A DNA stretch of 64,000 nucleotides from Pseudoflavonifractor phocaeensis (GTDB taxonomy: Bacteria > Bacillota > Clostridia > Oscillospirales > Oscillospiraceae), in contig NZ_JADYUM010000006.1 in the NCBI RefSeq assembly GCF_021531815.1, forward strand, positions 1-64,000. Reading direction: 5' to 3'. The notes under the pieces are model-generated. The model did no database searches. It was given only the letters and a program-made list of their open reading frames with translations, and had not been told where the DNA came from. Below are positions 24,989 through 33,509 of this stretch, piece by piece. The position numbers and the translations under genes are program-made. Each line of letters starts with the position of its first letter. Positions within the stretch are counted from its first letter, which is position 1.

Positions 24989-25060
24989 GGGACCGCCGTC
25001 CCCGACGGCCCGTCTTCCCGCCACAGGCGGAATGGATAAAAAGGTCCGGCGAAGCCGGAC
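24989..25060 (-). repeat. Short palindromes between terminase and portal genes
   Basis: Two nested hairpins, GGGAC-N4-GTCCC (24989-25002) or GCCGTC-N3-GACGGC (24995-25009), and a second, GTCCGGC-N3-GCCGGAC (25044-25060), fill an otherwise empty gap. A related GGGACGGCCCCCGG string occurs near 17670. They look like small mobile palindromes or mRNA-processing sites. Confidence 0.45.
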
Positions 25061-25082
25061 ACCACGTTTCCTGATTGCTGGC

Positions 25083-26342
25083 TCAAAACCTTCTCCGCTC
25101 CACGCTCCCCGCAAACCAGCTGCCGTTTGTCTCCTTCGCCGCCACCGTGGCGGCAAAATAGCGGATCTCATCCATGGCATGGTCATGTTCTTTCCGCACC
25201 CGGTCCTGGCCGTCCCCCTGTTCTTCCCAACGGTAGAGGGAGAACTCCCGGATGGCGTCCCCGCAGCCCTTGCAGATGACGATTTTCCCCGCCTTCAGCA
25301 GCCGGGCGGTGAGACGGATGCCGGACAGCACCTCGTTGTCCGCCTTCCGCACCCGCCATCCCCGGCGGCGCAGTGTCTCGATAAAGCTGGCGGCGGAGGG
25401 GTCTACCACCACTGCCCGGATCTCCCGCCCCCCGGCCAGTCCGGCCAGCTCGTCTGCGTACTCCTCGTCGGTCTTCTGCCGCCGCTGCTGCCTGGCGTCG
25501 TAGTAATACTCCGCCACCCGGTACCACACCCCGTTCCGCTGGCCCCACAGCCCCATGGACGTGGGATTCAGGGTGCCGTAATCACAGGAGATGTGCCAGT
25601 TTTCCAGATTTTCCCTTGGAACATCCTGCACAAAGCGTTCGTCGAAAAAGTCGTAGACCCGCCCCTCGGCGGCCACCCACTCCCCCAGGACGAACCGGCG
25701 GTAGAAGGTCCCCTCAAACATGGTCTTGTACCGTTCCAGCACCTCCGGGGACAGCCCCGGATTGTCCTCCATGGAGAATTGGAGGCGCAGTGCTTTTTTC
25801 TCCTCTGTTTTTAAGATCCATTCCCGGTAGAACCAGTGGGCCGGGGACTCGGGGTTGCAGGAGAACCACAGCTTGCTGCCTGTCACCGAACACCGGGCCA
25901 CCGCCTGCTCCACAAAGGACCGGGGCATCAGCGCCACCTCGTCCAGCAGGGCCCCCGCCAGGGTGATCCCCTGGATCAGGGCCGCCGAGCCCTCGTCCTT
26001 GCCGCCGAACAGGTAAAAGGTATTGCTGTGCCCGCCCAGCCGGACCTTCAGGATATTCCGGGACACCTTCTGCTCACAGCGAAAGCCCATGTTTTCCAAC
26101 AGGGGCAGCAGCTCCTCCAGCAGGTTCCGCCGCACGGACACAATGGTTTTTCCGCACAGGGCGAAGTTCTTCCGGTGGAAGGAACGCATGGCCCAGCAGA
26201 AAAAGGAAAGGCCGGTGCACAGGGTCTTGCCGCTGCGCACCGCGCCGTCGCAGATGATGGCCTGTTTCTCCCTGTGGGGCGAGCCAGGCCGCCACCAGGT
26301 CAACACGTTCCGCTGCTTGGGGGAAAACACCATGTCCTCCAC
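25083..26342 (-). CDS. Terminase large subunit (PBSX/XtmB type)
   Basis: The 419-residue packaging motor has Walker A D-G-A-V-R-S-G-K-T near residues 31-39, Walker B L-L-D-E-V-A-L-M near 112-119 and a C-terminal RNase-H-like nuclease with V-V-D-P-S-A-A-S. It cuts and pumps DNA into the head. The GTG start lies 5 bases after the small subunit stop. An ATG three codons downstream is an alternative, but its ribosome site would be only 2 bases away. Confidence 0.92.
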   Translation of the reverse strand: MEDMVFSPKQRNVLTWWRPGSPHREKQAIICDGAVRSGKTLCTGLSFFCWAMRSFHRKNFALCGKTIVSVRRNLLEELLPLLENMGFRCEQKVSRNILKVRLGGHSNTFYLFGGKDEGSAALIQGITLAGALLDEVALMPRSFVEQAVARCSVTGSKLWFSCNPESPAHWFYREWILKTEEKKALRLQFSMEDNPGLSPEVLERYKTMFEGTFYRRFVLGEWVAAEGRVYDFFDERFVQDVPRENLENWHISCDYGTLNPTSMGLWGQRNGVWYRVAEYYYDARQQRRQKTDEEYADELAGLAGGREIRAVVVDPSAASFIETLRRRGWRVRKADNEVLSGIRLTARLLKAGKIVICKGCGDAIREFSLYRWEEQGDGQDRVRKEHDHAMDEIRYFAATVAAKETNGSWFAGSVERRRF

Positions 26343-26346
26343 GGCC

Positions 26347-26643
26347 TCATTCCCCCTTCCCCTCCATGGCGCTCAGGAAGCGGTCCACCTGTTCCTCACC
26401 GCTGTGGTCCGCGGCGTCCAGCAGCCGCTCCAGGAGCCTGCCCCGGTCGGCGAATTTCAGCTCGATGACCCCGTTGGCCCCCCGCTTGAATTCAGTGAGG
26501 GCGTCCAGGTCCAGGTTCTCCAGGCTGCCCCACTCCTCCTCTGGGAAGCAGGCCAGACGGACTGCGTCCACGGCTCCGGCGTTGGCCAGCTTCCACATGC
26601 GTTTTAAAATCTGCTCCCGTCCCGGGAGTTTTGTGTTCGCCAC
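26347..26643 (-). CDS. Terminase small subunit (short form)
   Basis: The 98-residue protein lies directly before TerL and contains F-K-R-G-A-N-G-V-I-E-L-K-F-A-D-R, a stretch seen at the C-terminus of PBSX-type small terminases. It is shorter than XtmA and no clear N-terminal helix-turn-helix is visible, so DNA recognition may be altered. It starts at a GTG with AGGAGG at 6 bases. It is the first gene of the cluster. Confidence 0.6.
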   Translation of the reverse strand: MANTKLPGREQILKRMWKLANAGAVDAVRLACFPEEEWGSLENLDLDALTEFKRGANGVIELKFADRGRLLERLLDAADHSGEEQVDRFLSAMEGKGE

Positions 26644-26754
26644 CCTATCCCTCCTCACCTATCCCCTCCCAGCGCGCAAATGTTGCACGTTTCCCGTCAC
26701 CCAAGAAAAATAAATTTTCGTTTATGGGGCAAAGGGATTCGCCCTGCGGGGCGA

Positions 26755-26781
26755 GTTCCTTTTGCGGCGATCAAAAGGAAC
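26755..26781. repeat. Palindrome GTTCCTTTTG/CAAAAGGAAC
   Basis: A perfect 10-bp inverted repeat with a 7-base loop CGGCGAT. Confidence 0.7.
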
Positions 26782-27153
26782 CAACGGCCCAGGCCGCAAA
26801 ATTTGAATTGACTCACACCGCCTTTTTGCTTCGCAAAATCCAGAGATTTTACGGGGGATCAGCAATATAGCCCGCCTCGGTCACGGCATGACCTGTCCCT
26901 GACACTCCTTACCTCCGTGGCCAGCCGGGGCCGCCCGGTGGGACGTGCCACTGAATCAAGTTTTGCACAACGGGGCGGAGCAGCGCAGTCAGGAACCACG
27001 CCGCACAATTCGGAAACGCAGGCGCTGACATTCAGTAGCTGTTCTCATCCAAACTCGTATTACTCAGGGCCGAAGGCCCGGAAAGAGAGGCAACAGAACC
27101 GAATTTTGCGCGCCGGACGCAAGGAATACTTTCCCAATCGAACTCTCATCAGG

Positions 27154-27173
27154 TCCGGGCCCGCAGGCCCGGA
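27154..27173 (+). terminator. GC hairpin followed by T-rich tract
   Basis: A perfect 8-bp stem (27154-27161 with 27166-27173), loop of 4, then GATTTTTTGG. Its shape is a terminator, but no gene precedes it on that strand. Confidence 0.45.
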
Positions 27174-27182
27174 GATTTTTTG

Positions 27183-27210
27183 GGTACTTTTGTATCTCTA
27201 CAAAAGTACC
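27183..27210. repeat. Palindrome GGTACTTTTG/CAAAAGTACC
   Basis: A perfect 10-bp inverted repeat with an 8-base loop. It shares the CTTTTG/CAAAAG core with the palindrome at 26755, so both seem to belong to one repeat family. Confidence 0.65.
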
Positions 27211-27443
27211 TCGCCCGGGGGCGAAACATCCCCATCCCCGTCCCGCCCGCAGGCGATAACTTAATACAAACAAAAATTTATCATCTCCCCTTCGCCCTCT
27301 TTCGGCATATCTCACGCGCAGGATAGATTATGGTATTGGGAGAGCCTGTCCAGAAAAAAATACCGGTTTCCCTCCTGCATAGAACTTCCTTTTCCTCCAC
27401 ATCCTGACCATACACACCAACGATGGTTCAGGAGGAACGATCT

Positions 27444-28592
27444 ATGAAGCGACTTTCCGCTGTATGTCTGGCGGCGCTGATATTGTCCGCCGCCATTCCC
27501 GCCTCGTCCGCCGTGGGGGAGGACGCCGGCCTGTCCCTGTCCTGCGCCTCCTCCGTCCTGATGGAAAAGGAGACCGGGACCATCCTGTATGACCAGGACT
27601 CCCACGCCAAGCTGGAACCAGCCAGCGTCACCAAGGTCATGACCCTGCTGCTGGTGATGGAGGCGGTGGATTCGGGCCGGCTGTCCCCGGAGGACATGGT
27701 CACCGTCTCTGCCCACGCCGCCGGGATGGGCGGCTCCCAGGTGTACCTGAAGGAGGGGGAGCAGATGTCCGTCTCCGAGATGATCAAATGCGTCACGGTG
27801 GTGTCCGGCAACGACTGTGCCGTGGCCCTGGCGGAACATCTGGCGGGCAGCGAGACCGCCTTTGTCTCCCAAATGAACCAGCGGGCCCGGGAGCTGGGCA
27901 TGGCGGACACCAATTTCGTCAACTGCACCGGCCTGCCCGCCCAGGGCCACCTGACCAGCGCCTATGACATCGCCCTCATGTCCCGGGAGCTGATCCTGAA
28001 CCACCCCAACATCCGCCAGTACACCACCATCTGGATGGACTCCATCCGGGACGGGGCCTTCGGCCTGACCAACACCAACCGGCTGGTCCGGTTCTACCAG
28101 GGGACCACCGGTCTGAAGACCGGCTCCACCGACGGGGCGGGCTTCTGCATCTCCGCCACCGCCGAGCGGGACGGCATGGAGCTCATCGCCGTCATCATGA
28201 GATCCCCCACCGGCCCGGAGCGCTTTGAAGACGCCAAGGCCCTGCTGGACTACGGCTTCGCCAACTACGCCCTGGTCAACGCCTATCCCGACGCTCCTCT
28301 GGCTCCGGTGGACGTGCTGCTGGGTACCGTCTCCCAGGTCCAGCCCCAGCTCCAGCGGGAGTGCCGCCTGCTGGTACGCAAGGGCCAGGAGGACCAGGTG
28401 TCCACCAAGCTCACCCTGGCCGAGGACCTGGAGGCCCCGGTGGAACAGGGCCAGACCCTGGGCCAATTAGAGGTCTATGTGGGGGAGGAGCTGCGGGACA
28501 CCGTCCCCATCGTCTCCGCCCAGCAGGTGGACAGGCTCACCGTTCCCGGCATCTTCACCCGGATGCTCCGTCAGCTGCTCATGGCCGGCTGA
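27444..28592 (+). CDS. D-alanyl-D-alanine carboxypeptidase (DacF/PBP5 type)
   Basis: The 382-residue protein is a low-molecular-weight penicillin-binding protein that trims the terminal D-Ala of peptidoglycan stems. A signal peptide (residues 1-24) is followed by the catalytic S-V-T-K (S61-K64), S-G-N (121-123) and K-T-G (225-227) motifs. A C-terminal beta-domain and a short basic-hydrophobic end for membrane anchoring complete the usual layout. AGGAGG lies 8 bases before the ATG. DacF-type enzymes often act in sporulation, but the sequence does not decide that here. Confidence 0.92.
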   Translation: MKRLSAVCLAALILSAAIPASSAVGEDAGLSLSCASSVLMEKETGTILYDQDSHAKLEPASVTKVMTLLLVMEAVDSGRLSPEDMVTVSAHAAGMGGSQVYLKEGEQMSVSEMIKCVTVVSGNDCAVALAEHLAGSETAFVSQMNQRARELGMADTNFVNCTGLPAQGHLTSAYDIALMSRELILNHPNIRQYTTIWMDSIRDGAFGLTNTNRLVRFYQGTTGLKTGSTDGAGFCISATAERDGMELIAVIMRSPTGPERFEDAKALLDYGFANYALVNAYPDAPLAPVDVLLGTVSQVQPQLQRECRLLVRKGQEDQVSTKLTLAEDLEAPVEQGQTLGQLEVYVGEELRDTVPIVSAQQVDRLTVPGIFTRMLRQLLMAG

Positions 28593-28594
28593 CC

Positions 28595-28613
28595 TACCCG
28601 CCTCCGGCGGGTA
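28595..28613 (+). terminator. Hairpin after the carboxypeptidase gene
   Basis: An 8-bp perfect stem (28595-28602 with 28606-28613). The T-rich bases begin only 10 bases later, so termination is probably moderate. Confidence 0.5.
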
Positions 28614-28669
28614 CATAGTTGCCTTTTCTGTCTTTTTTCTCCCAAAAGATATGTTTCCCTCTATTTAAC

Positions 28670-28698
28670 TTGACGGCACAAACAGCTTGTTGTATAAT
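28670..28698 (+). promoter_or_regulatory. Promoter of the glycogen operon
   Basis: TTGACG (28670-28675), a 17-base spacer and a perfect TATAAT (28693-28698). Confidence 0.85.
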
Positions 28699-28785
28699 TT
28701 ATATAAATATTCAGGGATTGTTTTGACACGGCGTTGTGCTTTTTACCCCAATCTCTGGTATTAACTCTCCACAGAGGTGATCATT

Positions 28786-30897
28786 TTGTCTAAATATCAG
28801 GAAAATCTCTCCTCTCATGAACTATTTTTTGAGCTGGAGGCTTTCTCCGAGGGCCGTTCCACCCACGCCTGGCGCTGCTTTGGCTCCCACCCCGCCAAGG
28901 ACGAGAACGGCACCGAGGGTTATCTGTTCCGGGTGTGGGCGCCCAACGCCCCCCTGGTTTCCATTATCGGTGATTTTAACAACTGGGACCTCCAGGCCAC
29001 CCCGATGACCAAGCTGGAGGGCGGCATCTGGGAGGCTTTCGTCCCCGGCCTACAGCGCTATGACGCCTACCAGTACGCCATCCACAAGGCCGGCGGCGGC
29101 TTTGTGGGCAAGGCCGACCCCTACGCCTTCCACGCCGCCACCCGTCCCAACGTATCCAGCAAGATCTATGACCTGGACACCGGCTACCAGTGGGGGGACC
29201 AGAGCTGGATGGAGTACCGGGCCAAGCAGGTCCCCTATACCTCCCCCATGAATATCTACGAGTGCCATCTGGGCTCCTGGCGCCGCACCGGCGAGGGCGA
29301 GTTCCTCAGCTACCGGGACACCGCCGCTTACTTAGTTCCTTATGTAAAGGAGATGGGCTTCACCCATGTGGAGCTGCTCCCCGTCACCGAGCATCCCCTG
29401 GACGCCTCCTGGGGCTACCAGTGTACCGGCTATTTCGCCGCCACCAGCCGTTTCGGCACCCCCGATGACCTGAAATACCTCATCGACCAGCTCCACCAGG
29501 CGGGCATCGGCGTCATCATGGACTGGGTCCCCGCCCACTTCCCCCGGGACGCCTTCGGCCTGTACAACTTCGACGGCACCCCCACCTATGAGTATTCCGA
29601 CCCCCGGAAGGGCGAGCACGCCGACTGGGGCACCGACGTCTTCGACTACGGCCGCAACGAGGTCCGCTCCTTCCTGTTCTCTTCCGCCATGTTCTGGCTG
29701 GAGGAGTACCACATGGACGGCCTGCGGGTGGACGCCGTCTCCTCCATGCTGTACCTGGACTACGGCCGGCAGGACGGGGCCTGGATGCCCAACGTCAACG
29801 GCGGCCACGAAAACCTGGAGGCCATCGAGTTCCTCCAGAAGCTGAACACCGCCGTCTTCGCCGCCCACCCCGACGTGCTGATGATCGCCGAGGAGTCCAC
29901 CGCCTGGCCCAAGGTGACCTATCCCGTCAGCGACGGCGGCCTGGGCTTCAACTTCAAGTGGAACATGGGCTGGATGAACGACATCTGCCACTACATCAAG
30001 ATGGACCCCTATTTCCGGCAGTTCAACCACCGGGACATCACCTTCTCCCTGATGTACGCCTTCTCGGAGAACTACATCCTGCCCCTGTCCCATGACGAAG
30101 TGGTCCATATGAAGGGCTCCTTCTTCGGCAAGATGCCCGGGGACAACCCCCAGAAGTTCGCCGGCGTCCGGGCCTTCTACACCTACATGATGACCCATCC
30201 CGGCAAGAAGCTCACCTTCATGGGCGCCGAGCTGGGCCAGTGGAACGAGTGGCACTTTGAATACTCTCTGGACTGGCACCTGCTCCAGTATGAGCCCCAC
30301 CGCCAGACCCAGGCCTTCTTCAAGGCCATGAACGCCCTCTATCTGGAGCAGCCCGCCCTCTGGCAGCAGGACAACTCCTGGCAGGGCTTCCAGTGGCTGT
30401 GCGCCGACGACAACACGGCCAACACCGTGGCCTTCCTGCGCTGGGACAAGGAGGGCAAGCCTCTGATCGTGGTGTGCAACTTCTCCCCCGAGCACCGGAA
30501 GGGCTACCGGGTGGGCGCTCCCTTCGGCGGCACCTGGGCCCCCATTCTGAACACCGACGCCCCCGAGTTCGGCGGCCAGGGCTTGGGCGACACCGCCCCC
30601 ATCAAGACGGAGAAGGTCCCCTGCCACGACCAGCAGCAGTCCCTGACCATCGACCTGCCTCCCATGTCCGCCATGATCTACCGCTGCGTACGGAAGAACC
30701 CCGTCCGCAAGCCCAAGGCGGACAAGGACGCCGCCCCCGCCAAGGCTGAGAAGGCCCCCACAGCCAAAAAGGCCGCAGCGTCCAAGGCGGAAAAAGCCCC
30801 CGCCAAGGCCAAGAAAGCTGCCGCGCCCAAGGCCAAAAAGGCGGCGCCCCCCAAGGCGAAGAAGACTGCCAAGCCCAAGGAACCCGCGCAGGACTGA
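28786..30897 (+). CDS. glgB: 1,4-alpha-glucan branching enzyme with a histone-like tail
   Basis: The 703-residue GH13 enzyme introduces alpha-1,6 branches into glycogen. A CBM48-type N-terminal domain is followed by the catalytic barrel with D316 (G-L-R-V-D-A-V), E369 (I-A-E-E-S) and D437 (L-S-H-D-E). Residues about 636-703 form an unusual Lys/Ala/Pro-rich extension of A-K-K-A and K-A-E-K-A-P repeats, like histone H1, absent from ordinary GlgB. I choose the TTG at 28786, placed 6 bases after AGAGGTG; the GTG at 28777 overlaps that site. First gene of glgB-glgC-glgD-glgA. Confidence 0.93.
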   Translation: MSKYQENLSSHELFFELEAFSEGRSTHAWRCFGSHPAKDENGTEGYLFRVWAPNAPLVSIIGDFNNWDLQATPMTKLEGGIWEAFVPGLQRYDAYQYAIHKAGGGFVGKADPYAFHAATRPNVSSKIYDLDTGYQWGDQSWMEYRAKQVPYTSPMNIYECHLGSWRRTGEGEFLSYRDTAAYLVPYVKEMGFTHVELLPVTEHPLDASWGYQCTGYFAATSRFGTPDDLKYLIDQLHQAGIGVIMDWVPAHFPRDAFGLYNFDGTPTYEYSDPRKGEHADWGTDVFDYGRNEVRSFLFSSAMFWLEEYHMDGLRVDAVSSMLYLDYGRQDGAWMPNVNGGHENLEAIEFLQKLNTAVFAAHPDVLMIAEESTAWPKVTYPVSDGGLGFNFKWNMGWMNDICHYIKMDPYFRQFNHRDITFSLMYAFSENYILPLSHDEVVHMKGSFFGKMPGDNPQKFAGVRAFYTYMMTHPGKKLTFMGAELGQWNEWHFEYSLDWHLLQYEPHRQTQAFFKAMNALYLEQPALWQQDNSWQGFQWLCADDNTANTVAFLRWDKEGKPLIVVCNFSPEHRKGYRVGAPFGGTWAPILNTDAPEFGGQGLGDTAPIKTEKVPCHDQQQSLTIDLPPMSAMIYRCVRKNPVRKPKADKDAAPAKAEKAPTAKKAAASKAEKAPAKAKKAAAPKAKKAAPPKAKKTAKPKEPAQD

Positions 30898-30977
30898 TCC
30901 CCGGGAACAACAGGGCGCGCCTCCGGCGAGCGCCTGCTTCCATATAGCTCCCCCCGAAACAGACAAGAGGTGACAGT

Positions 30978-32186
30978 ATGAAAAAAGAAGTTGTGGCCAT
31001 GTTGCTGGCCGGCGGGCAGGGCAGCCGCCTCTACGCCCTGACCAGCCACGTGGCGAAACCCGCCGTTCCCTTCGGCGGAAAGTACCGCATCATTGATTTT
31101 CCCCTGTCCAATTGCGTCAACTCCGGCATCGACACGGTGGGCGTCCTGACCCAGTACCGTCCCCTGGAGCTGAACAGCTATCTGGGCAACGGCCAGCCCT
31201 GGGACCTGGACCGCTCCGACGGCGGCGTCCATATCCTGCCTCCCTACATGCGGGAAGGCGACCAGGGCACCTGGTATAAAGGCACCGCCAACGCCATTTA
31301 TCAGAACATCGGCTTCCTGGACCTGTACGACCCCGAGTATGTGGTGATCCTGTCCGGCGACCATATCTACAAGATGGACTACGCCGACATGGTGGACCTG
31401 CACAAGAAGACGGGCGCCGCCTGCACCATCTCCGTGCTGGAGGTCACCATGGAGGAGGCCACCCGCTTCGGCATCATGAACGTGGACGCCGAGGACCGGA
31501 TCTTCGAGTTCGAGGAGAAGCCCAAGCATCCCAAGAGCAACCTGGCCTCCATGGGCATCTATGTGTTCACCTGGTCCAAGCTGCGCCAGTACCTGATCGA
31601 CGACGAGGCCGACCCCAACTCCTCCAACGACTTCGGCAAGAACATCATCCCCAACATGCTGGCCGCCGGTGAGAAGATGATGGCCTACCGCTTCCAGGGC
31701 TACTGGAAGGACGTGGGCACCATCAACTCCCTGTGGGACGCCAATATGGACATGCTGGCCCCCCGGAGCAGCATCGACCTGTACGATCCCAGCTGGCCCA
31801 TCTACGCCCGTACTCCCATCAAGCCGCCCCACGTCACCGGCCCCAACGCCAAGATCTCCCACTCCCTGGTCACCGGCGGCTGCCAGGTGGACGGCACGGT
31901 GGAGAACTCGGTGCTTTTCCACTCAGTCACGGTGGAGGAGGGCGCGGATGTCCAGTATTCCATTCTGATGCCCGGCGCCGTGGTGAAGGCGGGCGCCAAG
32001 GTGTCCTACGCCATCGTGGCGGAGAACGCCGTGGTGGAGTCGGAGGCCGTGGTGGGCTCCGCCCCCGATGACAGCCCCGAGTGGGGCATCGCCGTGGTGG
32101 CCAGCGGCGTCACCGTGGGGGAAAAGGCTGTGGTCTCCCCCAGCGCCATGATCCGGGAAGATGTGAAGGGAGGTGAGCGGGCATGA
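30978..32186 (+). CDS. glgC: Glucose-1-phosphate adenylyltransferase
   Basis: The 402-residue enzyme makes ADP-glucose from ATP and glucose-1-phosphate, the committed step of glycogen synthesis. It has the N-terminal nucleotide loop A-G-G-Q-G-S-R-L, the substrate block F-E-E-K-P near residue 177 and C-terminal left-handed beta-helix repeats. It is followed by glgD with a 4-base overlap; in Firmicutes GlgC and GlgD form a heteromer. The ribosome site is AGAGGTGA. Confidence 0.95.
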   Translation: MKKEVVAMLLAGGQGSRLYALTSHVAKPAVPFGGKYRIIDFPLSNCVNSGIDTVGVLTQYRPLELNSYLGNGQPWDLDRSDGGVHILPPYMREGDQGTWYKGTANAIYQNIGFLDLYDPEYVVILSGDHIYKMDYADMVDLHKKTGAACTISVLEVTMEEATRFGIMNVDAEDRIFEFEEKPKHPKSNLASMGIYVFTWSKLRQYLIDDEADPNSSNDFGKNIIPNMLAAGEKMMAYRFQGYWKDVGTINSLWDANMDMLAPRSSIDLYDPSWPIYARTPIKPPHVTGPNAKISHSLVTGGCQVDGTVENSVLFHSVTVEEGADVQYSILMPGAVVKAGAKVSYAIVAENAVVESEAVVGSAPDDSPEWGIAVVASGVTVGEKAVVSPSAMIREDVKGGERA

Positions 32187-33298
32187 ACGACCTCCATGGT
32201 ATTCTCTTTGCCTACCGCTCCGACGCCAATCTGGGTGAGCTGACTCGCCCGCGCAACACCTGTTCTCTGGCCTTCGGCGGCCGGTACCGTCTGATCGACT
32301 TCATGCTGTCCAACTACGTCAACGCCGGCATCACCGACGTGGGCGTCATCGTCCATGAGAGCTACCAGTCCCTGCTGGACCACCTGGGCTCCGGCAAGGA
32401 CTGGGACCTGAGCCGCAAGCACGGCGGCCTGCGCATCCTGCCCCCCTTCAGCTACGCGGAGCAGGGCCACGGCGAGTACCGCGGCAATATGGAGGCCCTG
32501 GCCGGCGTGGCCGGATACCTGAAGAACATCCGCCAGGACTATGTCATCATGGGCTGGGGCGACGTGGCCGTCAACCTAGACGTGGAGGCGGTCTATGACC
32601 AGCACATCGCCTCCGGCGCTGACATCACCGTGGTGTGCACCCCCACTCTGAACGGCGCGCCCCGGTTCTCCGAGTATGTGGAGGTCAGCGCCGACGGCCG
32701 TGTCACCGACCTGTCCGTCCATCCCACCTCCGCCGACAAGGCTCTGGAGTCCCTGGAGATCTATGTCATGTCCAAGCAGCTGCTGATGGATATGGTGGAA
32801 TATTGTGCCGCCCACGACGTACATAGCTTCAGCCGCGGCGTGCTCCAGCCCCGTCTGAAGTCCCTGAAGCTGATGCCCTATATCCACCAGGGCTACGCGG
32901 GCCGCTTCCAGTCCGTGGGCGACTACTTCCAGCGCTCCATGGACCTGCTGGACCCCGCCATCCGGGCCGACCTGTTCAACCCCGCCCGTCCCATCCGCAC
33001 CAAGGACATGTCCAACCCCTCTACCTATTACGGCCCCAACTCCGTCTCCAAGTGCTCTCTGGTGGCGGACGGCTGCTACATCGAGGGCGAGGTGGAGAAC
33101 TCCATTCTCTCCCGCGGCGTCATCGTGGAAAAGGGCGCCAAGGTGGTCAACAGCGTCCTGATGCAGGGCACCGTGGTCAAGGCGGGAGCCTCCCTGGCCT
33201 ACGTCATCGCGGATAAGAACGTCACCATCAACGCTGACCGTATGCTGATGGGCCACTCCACCTATCCTCTGGCCATCGCCAAGGGCACCGTGGTATAA
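32183..33298 (+). CDS. glgD: GlgD, regulatory subunit of ADP-glucose pyrophosphorylase
   Basis: The 371-residue protein is a GlgC paralogue. It keeps the fold ([10 protein letters not shown] near residue 30, C-terminal beta-helix) but lacks the intact G-G-x-G-S-R-L nucleotide loop, which here reads F-A-Y-R-S-D-A-N. GlgD raises the activity of GlgC in Gram-positive heteromers and is poorly active itself. Its ATG overlaps the glgC stop and has GGAGGTGA upstream. Confidence 0.93.
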   Translation: MNDLHGILFAYRSDANLGELTRPRNTCSLAFGGRYRLIDFMLSNYVNAGITDVGVIVHESYQSLLDHLGSGKDWDLSRKHGGLRILPPFSYAEQGHGEYRGNMEALAGVAGYLKNIRQDYVIMGWGDVAVNLDVEAVYDQHIASGADITVVCTPTLNGAPRFSEYVEVSADGRVTDLSVHPTSADKALESLEIYVMSKQLLMDMVEYCAAHDVHSFSRGVLQPRLKSLKLMPYIHQGYAGRFQSVGDYFQRSMDLLDPAIRADLFNPARPIRTKDMSNPSTYYGPNSVSKCSLVADGCYIEGEVENSILSRGVIVEKGAKVVNSVLMQGTVVKAGASLAYVIADKNVTINADRMLMGHSTYPLAIAKGTVV

Positions 33299-33390
33299 CA
33301 CACAAGAAACAGCGGCTCCATCGTGCGGAAAGCGGGGAATCTCCTCCCTCTCTCCCCCGGTGGAGCCACCTTATACTTGATTGCGGTCCT

Positions 33391-33459
33391 TTCTTTGCCT
33401 CCTCCGGGGCGCGGCGTTCCGCCGCGATCAAGCCGCGTGCAGCGGGTTTGATCAAAGAA
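33391..33459. repeat. Structured palindromic element between glgD and glgA
   Basis: Outer arms TTCTTTG (33391-33397) and CAAAGAA (33453-33459) enclose GCGGCG/CGCCGC (33411-33425) and GATCAA/TTGATC (33426-33453). The CTTTG/CAAAG arms recall the palindromes at 26755 and 27183. Confidence 0.5.
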
Positions 33460-33509
33460 CTTGCAGGATACCCTGTCTCTCCGGCATTTTCGAACGAAAG
33501 GGGATCATT

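Larger units (their letters stand above)
13683..26643 (-). mobile_element. PBSX-like contractile-tail phage cluster, reduced
   Basis: Nineteen minus-strand genes follow the order of the Bacillus PBSX late operon from terminase to baseplate. Most overlap by 1-4 bases or lie within 30 bases of each other, and none is visibly broken. GC and codon use match the chromosome. Not found: tape measure, tail fibre, holin/endolysin, integrase, repressor, replication genes or attachment repeats. A bidirectional terminator closes the 3' end. I read it as a domesticated or degenerate prophage that could still make a particle; the reading is inferred from gene content. Confidence 0.8.
26644..27443. other. 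800 bp without a gene; palindrome-rich
   Basis: No frame with a ribosome site was found between the phage cluster and the carboxypeptidase gene. The stretch holds several hairpins (listed separately), short AT-rich patches near 26700-26725 and 27260-27290, and probably the promoters of both flanking units, although no good -35/-10 pair stands out. Confidence 0.6.
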
